DNA of 64,000 nucleotides, from assembly GCA_910577505.1 (NCBI GenBank), contig CAJTLN010000003.1, positions 186,001 to 250,000 on the forward strand, read 5' to 3'. Below the pieces are notes generated by a model that was given only the letters and a program-made list of their open reading frames with translations, did no database searches and was not told the DNA's origin. Position numbers and translations under genes: made by a program. Below, one piece after another: positions 36,161 to 45,237 of this stretch; within the stretch, counting starts at the first letter, position 1; every line of letters starts with the position of its first letter. Origin of the DNA: an uncultured Bacilli bacterium. GTDB taxonomy: Bacteria > Bacillota_I > Bacilli_A > RF39 > UBA660.

Positions 36161-37254
36161 AACTCACATGTAACATCCTCAAACTTCATATTCTTTGGAC
36201 CATATATTATATCTTTACTAGTTTTTTTATCGCATACTAACAAATTATAATTTTCAAATTTATACATAATGCTATCATCTACAAGACTTGTTTCTTTATC
36301 CAAGTAATTCTTATGTAACTTGTTAACACTAATTTTGTTAGAAGATAAAATATAAGATAATTCATATTTAGTGTCATTAGGATAAGTTACTATAACATTT
36401 TCGAGACAATGTGTGTATATGTTATTTGTTTCATTAGTATATATAATATTTTTATCTGTGTTACAAGATGATTCAGTTGTGGCACTAATTGTATAATTAT
36501 TAAGATTTACAGAACTTAATACTTTACTATCGTACATATAAATAATATACTTACCATCTTCACTCTCTAAATTTTTTATTATACCTACTATAACTATTTC
36601 ATCGTATACATCATAATTATCTAGTTCTTTTGAAGATTCATTAAACAATATTCTTAAAGTTATATTATCTGCAAAAGTAACATATCCGTTTAATGTTACG
36701 TCTGTTTTTTCATATGGGCGCATTTCAATATAGTTTTGACCTGTTTTTTTGCTAATTTTCCCAGATATTTTTACATATGAGTTTTTATAATCGGAATAAT
36801 TTTCAACAACAGAATTTAGAAAAGAATTAGAGTCAATTACATCAATGTCTTCTGCATCACATATATACCCTTTATTATAAAATAAATCAATTACTATATC
36901 ATTATAGTTGTTTTTATCGCATTGCCATGCTCTTACGCCAATTCCATTATATACAACAGTATTTCTTGTACTAATTATATTGTAGGCAAATACTGGTATC
37001 CTTTTAAGAGAAATGACTATTATTCCATCTATAATGACAGATGATAAAAATAAAGTAATAAAAATGATAATTATCTTAGAAAATTTTATATTATAACTAT
37101 TAGTAATATTAATTGATAATATTATTAGACCAATAATCCATAATAGTGGTCTAACTGCACCTTGATCATTTAAAAATATTGCTGCTAAAATAAGAATCAT
37201 ACTTATAATTAGTGAAAATATATTTAATTTATTATTATTCTTTTTCTTTGCCAT
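36145..37254 (-). CDS. Multipass membrane protein with OB-like outer domain, unknown
   Basis: 369 residues. Three membrane helices in the first ~90 residues (LNIFSLIISMILILAAIFL, PLLWIIGLIILSINI, IIIIFITLFLSSVII), then an extracytoplasmic part. Residues ~150-245 (SYVKISGKISKKTGQNYIEM then VTLNGYVTFADNITLRILFN and YDEIVIVGIIKNL) resemble the tRNA_anti-like OB fold found in several lipoproteins. Several cysteines follow. AGGAG upstream of ATG. Confidence 0.65.
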   Translation of the reverse strand: MAKKKNNNKLNIFSLIISMILILAAIFLNDQGAVRPLLWIIGLIILSINITNSYNIKFSKIIIIFITLFLSSVIIDGIIVISLKRIPVFAYNIISTRNTVVYNGIGVRAWQCDKNNYNDIVIDLFYNKGYICDAEDIDVIDSNSFLNSVVENYSDYKNSYVKISGKISKKTGQNYIEMRPYEKTDVTLNGYVTFADNITLRILFNESSKELDNYDVYDEIVIVGIIKNLESEDGKYIIYMYDSKVLSSVNLNNYTISATTESSCNTDKNIIYTNETNNIYTHCLENVIVTYPNDTKYELSYILSSNKISVNKLHKNYLDKETSLVDDSIMYKFENYNLLVCDKKTSKDIIYGPKNMKFEDVTCELKVEE

Positions 37255-37299
37255 AATACTCGCTCCTACTATATATAAGTATATAAAAAAACATAAAAA

Positions 37300-37333
37300 A
37301 AAGCCATAAATATATTATCATTTATGACCTTTT
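37300..37333 (-). terminator. hup terminator
   Basis: Stem CATAAAT / ATTTATG (extended by flanking G-C) with an AT-rich loop and eight T on the minus strand. Confidence 0.75.
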
Positions 37334-37346
37334 TTAATATTTTTAA

Positions 37347-37619
37347 TTAGTTAATAGCTGCTTTTAATTTGCTTCCAGCTTTGAATGAAGCAACAGTCTT
37401 AGCAGGAATTTTGATACTTTCTTTAGTTAATGGGTTGATTCCTTCTCTAGCAGCTCTTGTTTTAGCACTGAAAGTTCCGAATCCAACTAAAGCAACTTTA
37501 CCTTCCTTTTTAAGTCCAGCAGTAATTCCTTCTAATGCAGCATCTAATGCGCGAGTAGCGTCTGCTTTTGTTAAACCAGCTTTAGCTGCCATAAATTCTA
37601 CTAATTCTTGTTTTCCCAT
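37347..37619 (-). CDS. hup: HU-type nucleoid DNA-binding protein
   Basis: 90 residues from ATG 37619 with GGGAGG upstream (a longer reading has no ribosome site). Classic HU: MGKQELVEFMAAKAGLTKAD, VALVGFGTFSAKTRAAREG, NPLTKESIKIPAKTVASFKAG. Binds and bends DNA; the main nucleoid protein. It is near spoIVA, as hbs is in Bacillus, but one gene intervenes here. Confidence 0.97.
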   Translation of the reverse strand: MGKQELVEFMAAKAGLTKADATRALDAALEGITAGLKKEGKVALVGFGTFSAKTRAAREGINPLTKESIKIPAKTVASFKAGSKLKAAIN

Positions 37620-37770
37620 ATTATTTACCTCCCAATATAAATTGTTTTGTCGTAAGGTATTAGCCTTACATATTAAAAATATCAAAAATGCAAACTTAAA
37701 TCAAGATAAAAAGCTTATTTTATTGTAAAAATGTGCAATTTTGCATATAAATATTATTTTTTCATAAAAA

Positions 37771-37794
37771 AAGCATTAGTATTAACTAATACTT
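37771..37794 (-). terminator. Terminator of the zinc-ribbon membrane protein gene
   Basis: 10-bp stem AAGCATTAGT / ACTAATACTT with one U-G pair in the minus RNA, loop ATTA, followed by seven T. Confidence 0.75.
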
Positions 37795-39165
37795 TTATTC
37801 TGTTGGTGTAGTATTATTTTCATTTTCTCCTTCAGTATTTGGTTTTTCTGCTTCATTATTTTCGGTTTCAGGAGTTGAATTTTCTGTATTTGGTGTTTCT
37901 GGGTTTTGAATTGAAGTCTGACTATTTATAATTCCACCATATATATTAAATATATCACTATATGTGTCCATAGTACTAATAGCTTTTATAGATTCGTCAG
38001 AGAATGATAATGTTCCAAGTAACTCTGTTACAGATGGCTCATATTTTGTTTTAGTATCTTCACTTTGATAAATAATGGTTGCACCAATAATAAGATTAGA
38101 TCCGCCACTTATGAAATATATTTGAACTGGTAAATCATTTATATTAGTATTTATAGCATATGCATCTTTGGCACTTATTTGAACTTCTGTTACTTCGCCA
38201 TTTTCATATGATGAATTACTTAGATATTTTTCAATTGTTTCTTTAGAAATATAACTTAAATTACTTTTGGAATGATCAAGTTTAACTACAACTGTTTCCC
38301 CTGCATTTGTTAAAATTACATTTTTTCCATCTTCGTTAATCAACCATCCTTCTGGAAGATTAAATTTATAACCATTAGATGAAACTAAAGTTGTAGCTGC
38401 GATTTCTTTTTGAGCTTGATTATTATTGTTATTATTTTTCATTTTAGTTTTACTGCCTTGCATAAAGTAGAAGCCACCTGCAACTAGCAATAACACTAAA
38501 AATGCTGCAATTATAATTACATTTTTATTTGCCTTCTTTTTGGGAGCTGTCTGAACTTCTGGTTTTAATTCTGCTGTTAATGTTCTAACAGCTTGAATTG
38601 CTGCAGGATCATTCACTTCCAAGGATAATGGAATACTTGGAGCTACGTTAGCTTGAACTGGAGTTGGCTGTTCTACTTGAGGAGTTGTAACTACAGGTTG
38701 AACTGTTGGTTGAGCTATCGGTTGGACAGTTGGTTGAACTGCAGGTTGTACTTGTTGAGCAGGTTGAATTGCTGACTGTGATTGTTGAACAGGTTGTACT
38801 GGCACTGCTTGTTCTATTACTTGATTTACTTTTGAATCTGATGTTACTGCTACTTGCTTATTATCTTGTGATGGTTCAGCTTTTATTTGAGCTTCGGATG
38901 AAACTGGTGCTGATGTTTTTTCGATATTATTATTTGATGCAGTGTTTTGAGTTACTATTTGGCTAACACTTACTGCTTCCTCTTTTTTTGGACTTTCAAC
39001 AGATGCAACTGGGGTTTTATTCTCAGCTGGCTTTGATACTGATGTTACAGTTACAGTATTTGATTTGTTTTGAGTTTCATTATTTGCTTCTATATTTGTA
39101 CCACATATTGGGCAAGAACTTATTCCCACTTGTAGTGGATTACCGCACTTTGGACAATTATTCAT
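37795..39165 (-). CDS. Zinc-ribbon, single-pass membrane protein between spoIVA and hup
   Basis: 456 residues. N-terminal cytoplasmic zinc ribbon CPKCGNPLQVGISSCPICG, a ~170-residue Gln/Pro/Val-rich linker (VQPVQQSQ, QPTVQPVV repeats), one membrane helix (residues ~215-235), an outer globular domain (residues ~255-390; SSNGYKFNLPEGWLINEDGK) with a PsbP/Mog1-like look, and a Pro/Glu/Asn/Thr-rich tail. AGGAGG supports the start. Role unknown. It sits 64 bases after spoIVA, so a sporulation link is possible. Confidence 0.75.
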   Translation of the reverse strand: MNNCPKCGNPLQVGISSCPICGTNIEANNETQNKSNTVTVTSVSKPAENKTPVASVESPKKEEAVSVSQIVTQNTASNNNIEKTSAPVSSEAQIKAEPSQDNKQVAVTSDSKVNQVIEQAVPVQPVQQSQSAIQPAQQVQPAVQPTVQPIAQPTVQPVVTTPQVEQPTPVQANVAPSIPLSLEVNDPAAIQAVRTLTAELKPEVQTAPKKKANKNVIIIAAFLVLLLVAGGFYFMQGSKTKMKNNNNNNQAQKEIAATTLVSSNGYKFNLPEGWLINEDGKNVILTNAGETVVVKLDHSKSNLSYISKETIEKYLSNSSYENGEVTEVQISAKDAYAINTNINDLPVQIYFISGGSNLIIGATIIYQSEDTKTKYEPSVTELLGTLSFSDESIKAISTMDTYSDIFNIYGGIINSQTSIQNPETPNTENSTPETENNEAEKPNTEGENENNTTPTE

Positions 39166-39217
39166 GATGAATCCCTCCTATTGTTATAATTTTATTATAA
39201 TATAATAGAATAAAAAA

Positions 39218-39245
39218 AGCTATAGTAATTTAAATGACTATAGCT
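39218..39245 (-). terminator. spoIVA terminator
   Basis: 9-bp stem AGCTATAGT / ACTATAGCT, ten-base loop, seven T on the minus strand, including the end of spoIVA. Confidence 0.85.
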
Positions 39246-40708
39246 ATTAAATTATTAGATCCTTTATTAACAATTTTAGTTACTGTTTGAGATAATTTGT
39301 ATCTTGTTGATTCTGGAACAACAGATAGTTTAGCTTGAATTCCCTCTTTTACAATAACGTCTAAACTTCGGCCAAATATCTCACTTCTCCAGATGTTTTC
39401 TGGATTAGTTTCATAGTCTTTCATCAAATAATTAATAAGTTCTTTACTTTGTAATTCACTACCGATAATTGGTTCAAATACACTTACAACATCAGCTTTA
39501 ATAATATGATATGATGCTGCTGTAGCTTTTAATTTAACTCCAAATCGACTGCCTTGTTTAACAATTGAAGGAGTATCTAGTTGCATATCCTTTAAAGTTG
39601 GATAAACAATTCCATATCCTGTTTGCTTAGCTGTTTTTAAAGCTGTTTTAATAATTTCAGTTTCTTCTTTTGATTCTTTATATGAGGTAAATATTTTTAA
39701 CATACCAGCTTTAGTATTAACAGTATCTCCCATCATTTCATTTAAAACTTCATTATATAAAGAATCGTCACTATCTAGATTAATATTTACAATTCCTGTT
39801 GAAGTATCAACATTACTTATGTAAGCTTTGCTGATATATTTACTATCTTTAAAATAATTTAGAATATCATCGACATCTTTTAATTTATTAACACTTAATG
39901 TACTTGTCTTAATTTTTGTTAAGTATTCTTCTTTAACAGCATGTGTATTAGGTAAAATATGAACCCATTCTGGTAATTTAATATCAATGCTTAGTATTGG
40001 AAATTCATATAAAGCTGATTTTAAAATATCATAAATTTCATACTCAGTCATTGTTTCTACACTAATAGGTAAAATTGGAACATTATGCTCTTCTTTTAAA
40101 GATTCAGCTAGTTTTCTAGTCGATTCTGATTCTGGATGAGATGTGTTTAAGACAACAATAAAAGGCTTATTAATGCTTTTCAATTCTGCGATTACTTTTT
40201 TTTCTGCTTCTATATAACTTTCCCTATTTATTTCACCAAATGATCCATCTGATGTTACAACTATACCAATCGTTGCATGATCTTTGATAACTTTTTCTGT
40301 ACCAATTTCTGCTGCTGTTTCAAAATTAACTGGTTCTTTAAACCATGGTGTTAAAACCATTCTTGGATTACCATTTTCATCTTCATATCCATTAGCCCCT
40401 GGAATTATGTATCCCACACAATCAATTAGTTTAATATTAGTAGTAAACTCTTCTACTTGAATTGTTGCACCATTACTTGGAACAAACTTAGGCTCAGTTG
40501 TCATTATAGTTTTTCCTTGTGCGCTTTGTGGTATCTCATCTAGACAATGCTTTTTTTCATATTCATCTGTTATATGAGGTACAACAAGATTTTCAATAAA
40601 TCTTTTAATAAATGTTGATTTACCTGTTCTTACTGCTCCTACTACACCTAAATAGATTTCACCATTACCCCTTTTAGAAATAGATTCTATAATTTTGTTA
40701 TCTTTCAA
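39230..40708 (-). CDS. spoIVA: Stage IV sporulation protein A (spore coat basement ATPase)
   Basis: 492 residues, full length against Bacillus SpoIVA. ATP-dependent polymer that forms the base layer of the spore coat around the forespore. Seen: GEIYLGVVGAVRTGKSTFIK (Walker A), QSAQGKTIMTTEPKFVPS, KLIDCVGYIIPGANGYEDEN (Walker B / sensor), EIGTEKVIKDHATIGIVVTS, LYEFPILSIDIKLPEWV, KQTGYGIVYPTL, KQGSRFGVKLKATA, IFGRSLDVIVKEGIQAKLS and the short hydrophobic C terminus. It starts at TTG (40708) with AGGGGTG upstream. Strong evidence for an endospore programme. Confidence 0.96.
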   Translation of the reverse strand: MKDNKIIESISKRGNGEIYLGVVGAVRTGKSTFIKRFIENLVVPHITDEYEKKHCLDEIPQSAQGKTIMTTEPKFVPSNGATIQVEEFTTNIKLIDCVGYIIPGANGYEDENGNPRMVLTPWFKEPVNFETAAEIGTEKVIKDHATIGIVVTSDGSFGEINRESYIEAEKKVIAELKSINKPFIVVLNTSHPESESTRKLAESLKEEHNVPILPISVETMTEYEIYDILKSALYEFPILSIDIKLPEWVHILPNTHAVKEEYLTKIKTSTLSVNKLKDVDDILNYFKDSKYISKAYISNVDTSTGIVNINLDSDDSLYNEVLNEMMGDTVNTKAGMLKIFTSYKESKEETEIIKTALKTAKQTGYGIVYPTLKDMQLDTPSIVKQGSRFGVKLKATAASYHIIKADVVSVFEPIIGSELQSKELINYLMKDYETNPENIWRSEIFGRSLDVIVKEGIQAKLSVVPESTRYKLSQTVTKIVNKGSNNLIAIVI

Positions 40709-40734
40709 TATAACACCCCTATCATTTCTAATTA

Positions 40735-40742
40735 AGTTTATG
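40735..40742 (-). promoter_or_regulatory. Candidate SigE-type -10 element of spoIVA
   Basis: Minus-strand CATAAACT matches seven of eight positions of the SigE -10 consensus CATACAHT, 26 bases before the spoIVA start. No convincing -35 element is visible, so confidence is low. Confidence 0.3.
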
Positions 40743-40780
40743 AAATGATAAAAAAATTAGAACAATAATTAAAAAAAAGA

Positions 40781-40798
40781 TTAGTTTATTTAAACTAA
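40781..40798 (-). terminator. Terminator of the 40795 gene
   Basis: 7-bp stem TTAGTTT / AAACTAA, loop ATTT, then eight T on the minus strand. Confidence 0.75.
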
Positions 40799-41511
40799 CC
40801 TTCAAAAATATCATCAACTTTCCAAATTTTAGAAACTGTTATGACAATACCTGTTCCGCAATAAGGACAAGATTTGACGCCTAACTCTTTTATTGGAGCA
40901 CCACAATTTTTACAATTTAAACTAACACCATATTCATCTGATACTTTTGTTTCGTCATAGACATAAATTAAATTAGTATTATAACGAGATTGAATTTTCT
41001 TTTCTCCTTTTTTAGCTTTTTTAATATATTCGAGAGATGACTGAAAAGTTATTATACAAGCACCATTATTGTTTTTATATGAATTTATAACTGTACGATG
41101 AATTTTCATATTCATTATTTTATCGTCATTTTTAGATATTGCTTCTATTTCTTTATTAATCTTAGCATTCAATTTATTACTTATTTTTGTTGTCGATGTA
41201 ACGTGTTTTTTTTCTAGGCAACTAAAATAATTTATTAAAGATGTTTCAGCTAAAGATTTAATCTCATTAATATCAAGTTCAGGAAAATCTTTTTTTATTT
41301 TAGGAATTAAAACAGAATCCATACTTGATACTGATTTAGGAGTTTCAGATAATTCCAATTCTTGTTTTTTAAATCCTTCTATAATATTAGAAGTTCCAAA
41401 AACATCATTAGACAATTTTGATAATTTATTTTTAACATATATAATTATTCCTACTATAGAAGCAATAATTATTATAACTAGAATTAAAATAATAATTGTT
41501 GTTATTCTCAT
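40795..41511 (-). CDS. Membrane-anchored protein with C-terminal zinc ribbon
   Basis: 238 residues from ATG 41511 (GGTGAG upstream). One N-terminal helix (residues 3-27), a cytoplasmic-type helical/beta region (residues ~60-200, FPELDINEIKSLAETSLINY and IITFQSSLEYIKKA) with a Tim44/NTF2-like flavour, then a zinc ribbon CKNCGAPIKELGVKSCPYCG close to the C terminus. It lies upstream of spoIVA on the same strand, separated by a terminator. Function unknown. Confidence 0.7.
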   Translation of the reverse strand: MRITTIIILILVIIIIASIVGIIIYVKNKLSKLSNDVFGTSNIIEGFKKQELELSETPKSVSSMDSVLIPKIKKDFPELDINEIKSLAETSLINYFSCLEKKHVTSTTKISNKLNAKINKEIEAISKNDDKIMNMKIHRTVINSYKNNNGACIITFQSSLEYIKKAKKGEKKIQSRYNTNLIYVYDETKVSDEYGVSLNCKNCGAPIKELGVKSCPYCGTGIVITVSKIWKVDDIFEG

Positions 41512-41596
41512 TTTACTCACCATATTAATTATAACACATAGGTAGAAAGAAATATATTCTATAATTAATTAGTTTTTTTATTAAAATTAATTTAAT

Positions 41597-41606
41597 GTGT
41601 TATAAT
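41597..41606 (+). promoter_or_regulatory. Extended -10 promoter of the sortase gene
   Basis: TG-T-TATAAT (TATAAT at 41601-41606), weak -35; AAGGAGG and the ATG follow within 30 bases. Confidence 0.55.
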
Positions 41607-41634
41607 AAATTTATAATATAAGGAGGTGTTTAGT

Positions 41635-43164
41635 ATGGAAAAAAATACAAATCAAAATAAGAATGATACTGAAGTACATATTAAACAAATTAATCCTCGT
41701 ACTGAACTTAGTGAATTAGAAAAAACTGCTATTTTACAATTTAAAATTGATCAACAAGAAGAACTAAGTAAAACTAAACAATTTAAATTACTTAATTCTA
41801 AAAATAGAAATAGTAAAGATATTGAGTTACCTAGAAAAAAAGTTAGTTTAGGCGAAACTATTAAATTAAAAATTAGTGATTTAAGAAATGCTTTAGAAGA
41901 AAATAACATTGAATTGCCTTCTTTAAAAAAGAAAAAGTCTCTTTACGATACTGTTATAATAAAATTAGATGATATTATAAATAATAAAAAAAGTTTAAAA
42001 ATGAATAGTACGAAAAGAGTAACAAATATTGAGACTCCTAAAAAATATCCTAAAAAGAAATTTCATTTTTTTAATAAAGATATTACAAAATTAAAACATA
42101 TTAAGTTAAATGTAGATAGTGAAGAATTTGGTAATCAATTATACAATTTAAATAAATTAGCATTGATAAATTTAAGTAAACAACAAAATAAAAACATAAA
42201 TGTAAGAAAAGATAAAAAAATTCCTAGAATTAAGGATATTGAAAAAATACATGTCAGTAGAACTAATTACTTAAAATATCAAAAAAATTTAAATAAATTT
42301 GCTATTAATAAATTATATTATAAATATGCTCCTAAGGAGACAAAAAGATATAAATTATATAAATTTAGTGTATTGCTTTCTAGTTTTATCTTTTGCATTA
42401 CAAGCGTAATTATTATTAATTGGCTTATTCAAGGAGCTTCTATTAGTCATCTAAGTCATTCTTTAGTTCTAGATACCCCTATTAACGAAGTTACTGATGG
42501 AGAATTATATAATATAGAAGCACCCGATCCTGAGATCCATGAAGAATATAGTAATAAAGAATCAATGTATTGGAGATATTTAAATACTCCTCTATCAAAT
42601 GTGGACTTTACAGAATTATTAAAACAAAACAATGAAACTATAGGTTGGATGATTGTTAAGAATACTAATGTAAATTATCCAGTTGTTCAAACAACAAATA
42701 ATGATTATTACTTAAAACATGCATTTGATAAATCATCTAATAGTGCTGGCTGGGTTTATGCTGATTTTAGAAATGACTTTAATAACTTAAGTAAAAATAC
42801 AGTTATATATGCACATGGAAGAAAAGATAAAGTTATGTTTGGGTCATTAACTAATACTTTAGATTCCAAATGGTATCAAAATAAAGATAATCAGATTATT
42901 CAGTTTTCAACATTAAAATTTAATACTATGTGGCAAATTATTTCAATTTATAAAATTCAAGCTGAGTCTTATTATATAACTACTGATTTTAGTAGTGATG
43001 AATCTTATGAAAATTTTATAAAAACTATGAAAGATAGAAGTATTTATGACTTTGGTATAGATGTAACTAAGGATGATAAACTACTTACTTTGTCAACATG
43101 TTATAATGATAATGGTATTAGATTAGTAGTACAAGCTAAGTTAGTTAAAATTCAAGAAAGATAA
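41635..43164 (+). CDS. srtB: Class B sortase with long basic cytoplasmic domain
   Basis: 509 residues from ATG 41635 (AAGGAGG upstream). The C-terminal ~230 residues are a class B sortase: INYPVVQTTNNDYYLKHAFD-like VNYPVVQTTNNDYYLKHAFD, TVIYAHGRKDKVMFGSL (catalytic His), LLTLSTCYNDNGIRLVVQAK (catalytic Cys, then Arg). A membrane helix (residues ~245-268) precedes it. Sortases join sorting-signal proteins to peptidoglycan or pilins. Unusual: about 240 Lys/Asn-rich residues precede the helix on the cytoplasmic side, where SrtB normally has almost none. No LPxTG-type substrate gene is visible nearby. Confidence 0.92.
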   Translation: MEKNTNQNKNDTEVHIKQINPRTELSELEKTAILQFKIDQQEELSKTKQFKLLNSKNRNSKDIELPRKKVSLGETIKLKISDLRNALEENNIELPSLKKKKSLYDTVIIKLDDIINNKKSLKMNSTKRVTNIETPKKYPKKKFHFFNKDITKLKHIKLNVDSEEFGNQLYNLNKLALINLSKQQNKNINVRKDKKIPRIKDIEKIHVSRTNYLKYQKNLNKFAINKLYYKYAPKETKRYKLYKFSVLLSSFIFCITSVIIINWLIQGASISHLSHSLVLDTPINEVTDGELYNIEAPDPEIHEEYSNKESMYWRYLNTPLSNVDFTELLKQNNETIGWMIVKNTNVNYPVVQTTNNDYYLKHAFDKSSNSAGWVYADFRNDFNNLSKNTVIYAHGRKDKVMFGSLTNTLDSKWYQNKDNQIIQFSTLKFNTMWQIISIYKIQAESYYITTDFSSDESYENFIKTMKDRSIYDFGIDVTKDDKLLTLSTCYNDNGIRLVVQAKLVKIQER

Positions 43165-43189
43165 AAAGGAAGATTAAATTCTTCCTTTT
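43164..43189 (+). terminator. Sortase gene terminator
   Basis: 10-bp stem AAAAGGAAGA / TCTTCCTTTT, loop TTAAAT, T-run; it begins at the stop codon. Confidence 0.85.
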
Positions 43190-43289
43190 ATTGTGTTTCC
43201 ATTTAAAGACTATCAAATAAAATATGCTATTTATTCCCTCGGTAATCTCTTGTACTCTTTTTCAGTTTAGATATGTTTTCTGAGTATCA

Positions 43290-44888
43290 TTATGATAAAC
43301 CTACTATTTCGTCGTTTTCTATATATATTCTTTCATAATTTGGAGATTTAGGTAAACCTGGCATTGTTATAATACTACCTAAATAAATTGTTATGAAACC
43401 AGCGCCATTATAAAGTTTAATAATTTTTACTGTTACTTCATAATTTTCTGGATTACCAAGTTTATCTTTGTCATCAGATATAGAATATTGAGTTTTAGCT
43501 ATACATATTGGTAATTTATCTAAATTATTTTCTTCTAATGATTTTATATTATTTAAAGCTTCTTCAGTATAGTTTACTTTACTGGCTTTATAAACATTCT
43601 TAATTATTGTATCTACTTTTTCTTGAATAGATGAGTTAACATCATATAATGGTTGATATTCTTCTTTGTTATCAATAGAAAGTATTTCTTTAGCTAGTTC
43701 TATTGCTCCTTCTCCACCGTCTTTGTATGCAGTAGATATAGCGAATCTAGCATTTTGATTCTTACAATAGTTTCTTACAAATTCGATATCACTATCAGTA
43801 TCATTTTCAAATTTATTTAGACAAACGACAATGTTTTTAGTTACATGTTTTAAGATATCAATATGAGCTTTTAGGTTTTCTATTCCAATACTTAAATTAT
43901 CATGTCCATTATATTTTAAAGCTTTTATAGTAGTAACTAAAACTGTTGCATGTGGCATTAAGTTATTTGCGCGACATTTAATATCGAAGAATTTTAAAGC
44001 TCCTAAATCTGAACCAAATCCTGCTTCAGTAATACAATAATCACTTAATTTTAAAGATGTGGTTGTTGCAATAACACTTGAACAACCATGTGCAATATTA
44101 GCAAATGGTCCACCATGAATAATAACTGGATTATGTTCAAGAGTTTGAACTAAGTTAGGTTTTATAGCATCTTTAAGTAATACTAATAGAGACCCTGTTA
44201 TATTCAAAGATGAAACAAAGATTGGTTTACTATCTTTAGTATAAGCTAGTAATATATTATCAAGTTTATTTTTTAAATCATCAATATCTTTAGCAAGACA
44301 TAAGATTGCCATTATTTCACTAGCTGCTGTTATATCAAATTTTTCTTTTCTTTCATAATTTTTACTATGAATAGTAATATCTTTTAAGGCACGATCATTA
44401 ACATCTAAACATCTATTAAATAATATTCTAGATTCATCAATATTTAATGAATTTCCTTGGAAGATATGATTATCTATAGCTGCGCAAATTAAATTATTAG
44501 CAGCTGTTATAGCATGAAAATCACCAGTAAAGTTAAGATTAATATCCTCCATTGGAATAACTTGTGAATGTCCACCACCAGTTGCTCCACCTTTAATACC
44601 AAAGACTGGTCCTAAAGAAGGCTCTCTAAGAGAGGCGGATGCTTTTAATCCAAGCTTACACATGGCATCTAAAAGACCAATAGATACAGTTGTTTTTCCC
44701 TCACCAAATGGTGTTGGAGATGTTGCCGTTACTAGTATTAACTTACCATAATCACCACTGATATCCTTATAATTTATCTTGGCTTTGTAGTTACCATATA
44801 ATTCTAAGTTATCTTTGATTCCTGCATATTCAGCTATATCTGTTATTTTATTTAATTCTACACTATGTGCTATTTCAATATCTGTCAT
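43290..44888 (-). CDS. fhs: Formate-tetrahydrofolate ligase
   Basis: 532 residues from ATG 44888 (CAGGTG upstream). Makes 10-formyl-THF from formate, ATP and THF for purine synthesis and Met-tRNA formylation. Seen: SPTPFGEGKTTVSIGLLDA (ATP-binding loop), REPSLGPVFGIKGGATGGGH, MEDINLNFTGDFHAITAANN, RILFNRCLDVNDRALKD, PVIIHGGPFANIAHGCSSV, TEAGFGSDLGALKFFDIKCR and the C-terminal ITMPGLPKSPNYERI. Slightly shorter than the common ~556 residues but with all core motifs. Follows spoVIF on the same strand by 29 bases. Confidence 0.96.
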   Translation of the reverse strand: MTDIEIAHSVELNKITDIAEYAGIKDNLELYGNYKAKINYKDISGDYGKLILVTATSPTPFGEGKTTVSIGLLDAMCKLGLKASASLREPSLGPVFGIKGGATGGGHSQVIPMEDINLNFTGDFHAITAANNLICAAIDNHIFQGNSLNIDESRILFNRCLDVNDRALKDITIHSKNYERKEKFDITAASEIMAILCLAKDIDDLKNKLDNILLAYTKDSKPIFVSSLNITGSLLVLLKDAIKPNLVQTLEHNPVIIHGGPFANIAHGCSSVIATTTSLKLSDYCITEAGFGSDLGALKFFDIKCRANNLMPHATVLVTTIKALKYNGHDNLSIGIENLKAHIDILKHVTKNIVVCLNKFENDTDSDIEFVRNYCKNQNARFAISTAYKDGGEGAIELAKEILSIDNKEEYQPLYDVNSSIQEKVDTIIKNVYKASKVNYTEEALNNIKSLEENNLDKLPICIAKTQYSISDDKDKLGNPENYEVTVKIIKLYNGAGFITIYLGSIITMPGLPKSPNYERIYIENDEIVGLS

Positions 44889-44917
44889 TTTAATCACCTG
44901 AGATTAGTATATAATAT

Positions 44918-45160
44918 TTAAAACATTTTATCTACACTTTTGGGTACTTTACCTTTTAAGATAGTATCTATTATTTTATCTTCTTTTTCTTTTGATACTT
45001 CTTTACCTGTTAAAGAAGATAACGTACTTATCACTTCACGTAAAGATTTTTCATCTTGTAAATTACCTTGTTGTAATTTAGAAGCTAAAGAAAGAATAGT
45101 ATCTTTATTAACTTTAGTTTTCTTTTCTACTTTTGAAAAGAACTTATCATCAAAATTCAT
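44918..45160 (-). CDS. spoVIF: Stage VI sporulation protein F (YjcC)
   Basis: 80 residues: FFSKVEKKTKVNKDTILSLA, DEKSLREVISTLSSLTGK, EKEDKIIDTILKGKVPKSVD. Organisation and motifs match SpoVIF (YjcC) of Bacillus, a mother-cell protein required for late spore coat assembly through GerE-dependent genes. AGGTGAT supports the ATG. A CATACAATA -10 element of mother-cell sigma type lies 14 bases upstream. Co-directional with fhs and divergent from the DUF1540 gene. Confidence 0.85.
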   Translation of the reverse strand: MNFDDKFFSKVEKKTKVNKDTILSLASKLQQGNLQDEKSLREVISTLSSLTGKEVSKEKEDKIIDTILKGKVPKSVDKMF

Positions 45161-45174
45161 ATAATCACCTATTA

Positions 45175-45183
45175 TATTGTATG
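45175..45183 (-). promoter_or_regulatory. Candidate mother-cell (SigE/SigK) -10 element of spoVIF
   Basis: Minus-strand CATACAATA matches both the SigE -10 (CATACAHT) and SigK -10 (CATANNNTA) consensus exactly. The matching -35 is uncertain: ACATATT is present, but only ten bases away. Confidence 0.5.
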
Positions 45184-45237
45184 TTAGATATAAAATATGT
45201 TATCTGAATAATAATCTTAAATTAGGAAATAATATTA

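Noticed and set aside
37369..37728. 119-residue reading frame opposite hup
   Set aside because: It is the antisense shadow of the highly conserved HU gene and has no ribosome site.
43190..43289. Continuation of fhs or a small gene after its stop
   Set aside because: Fhs ends in the expected MPGLPKSPNYERI region, and no frame with a ribosome site is present.
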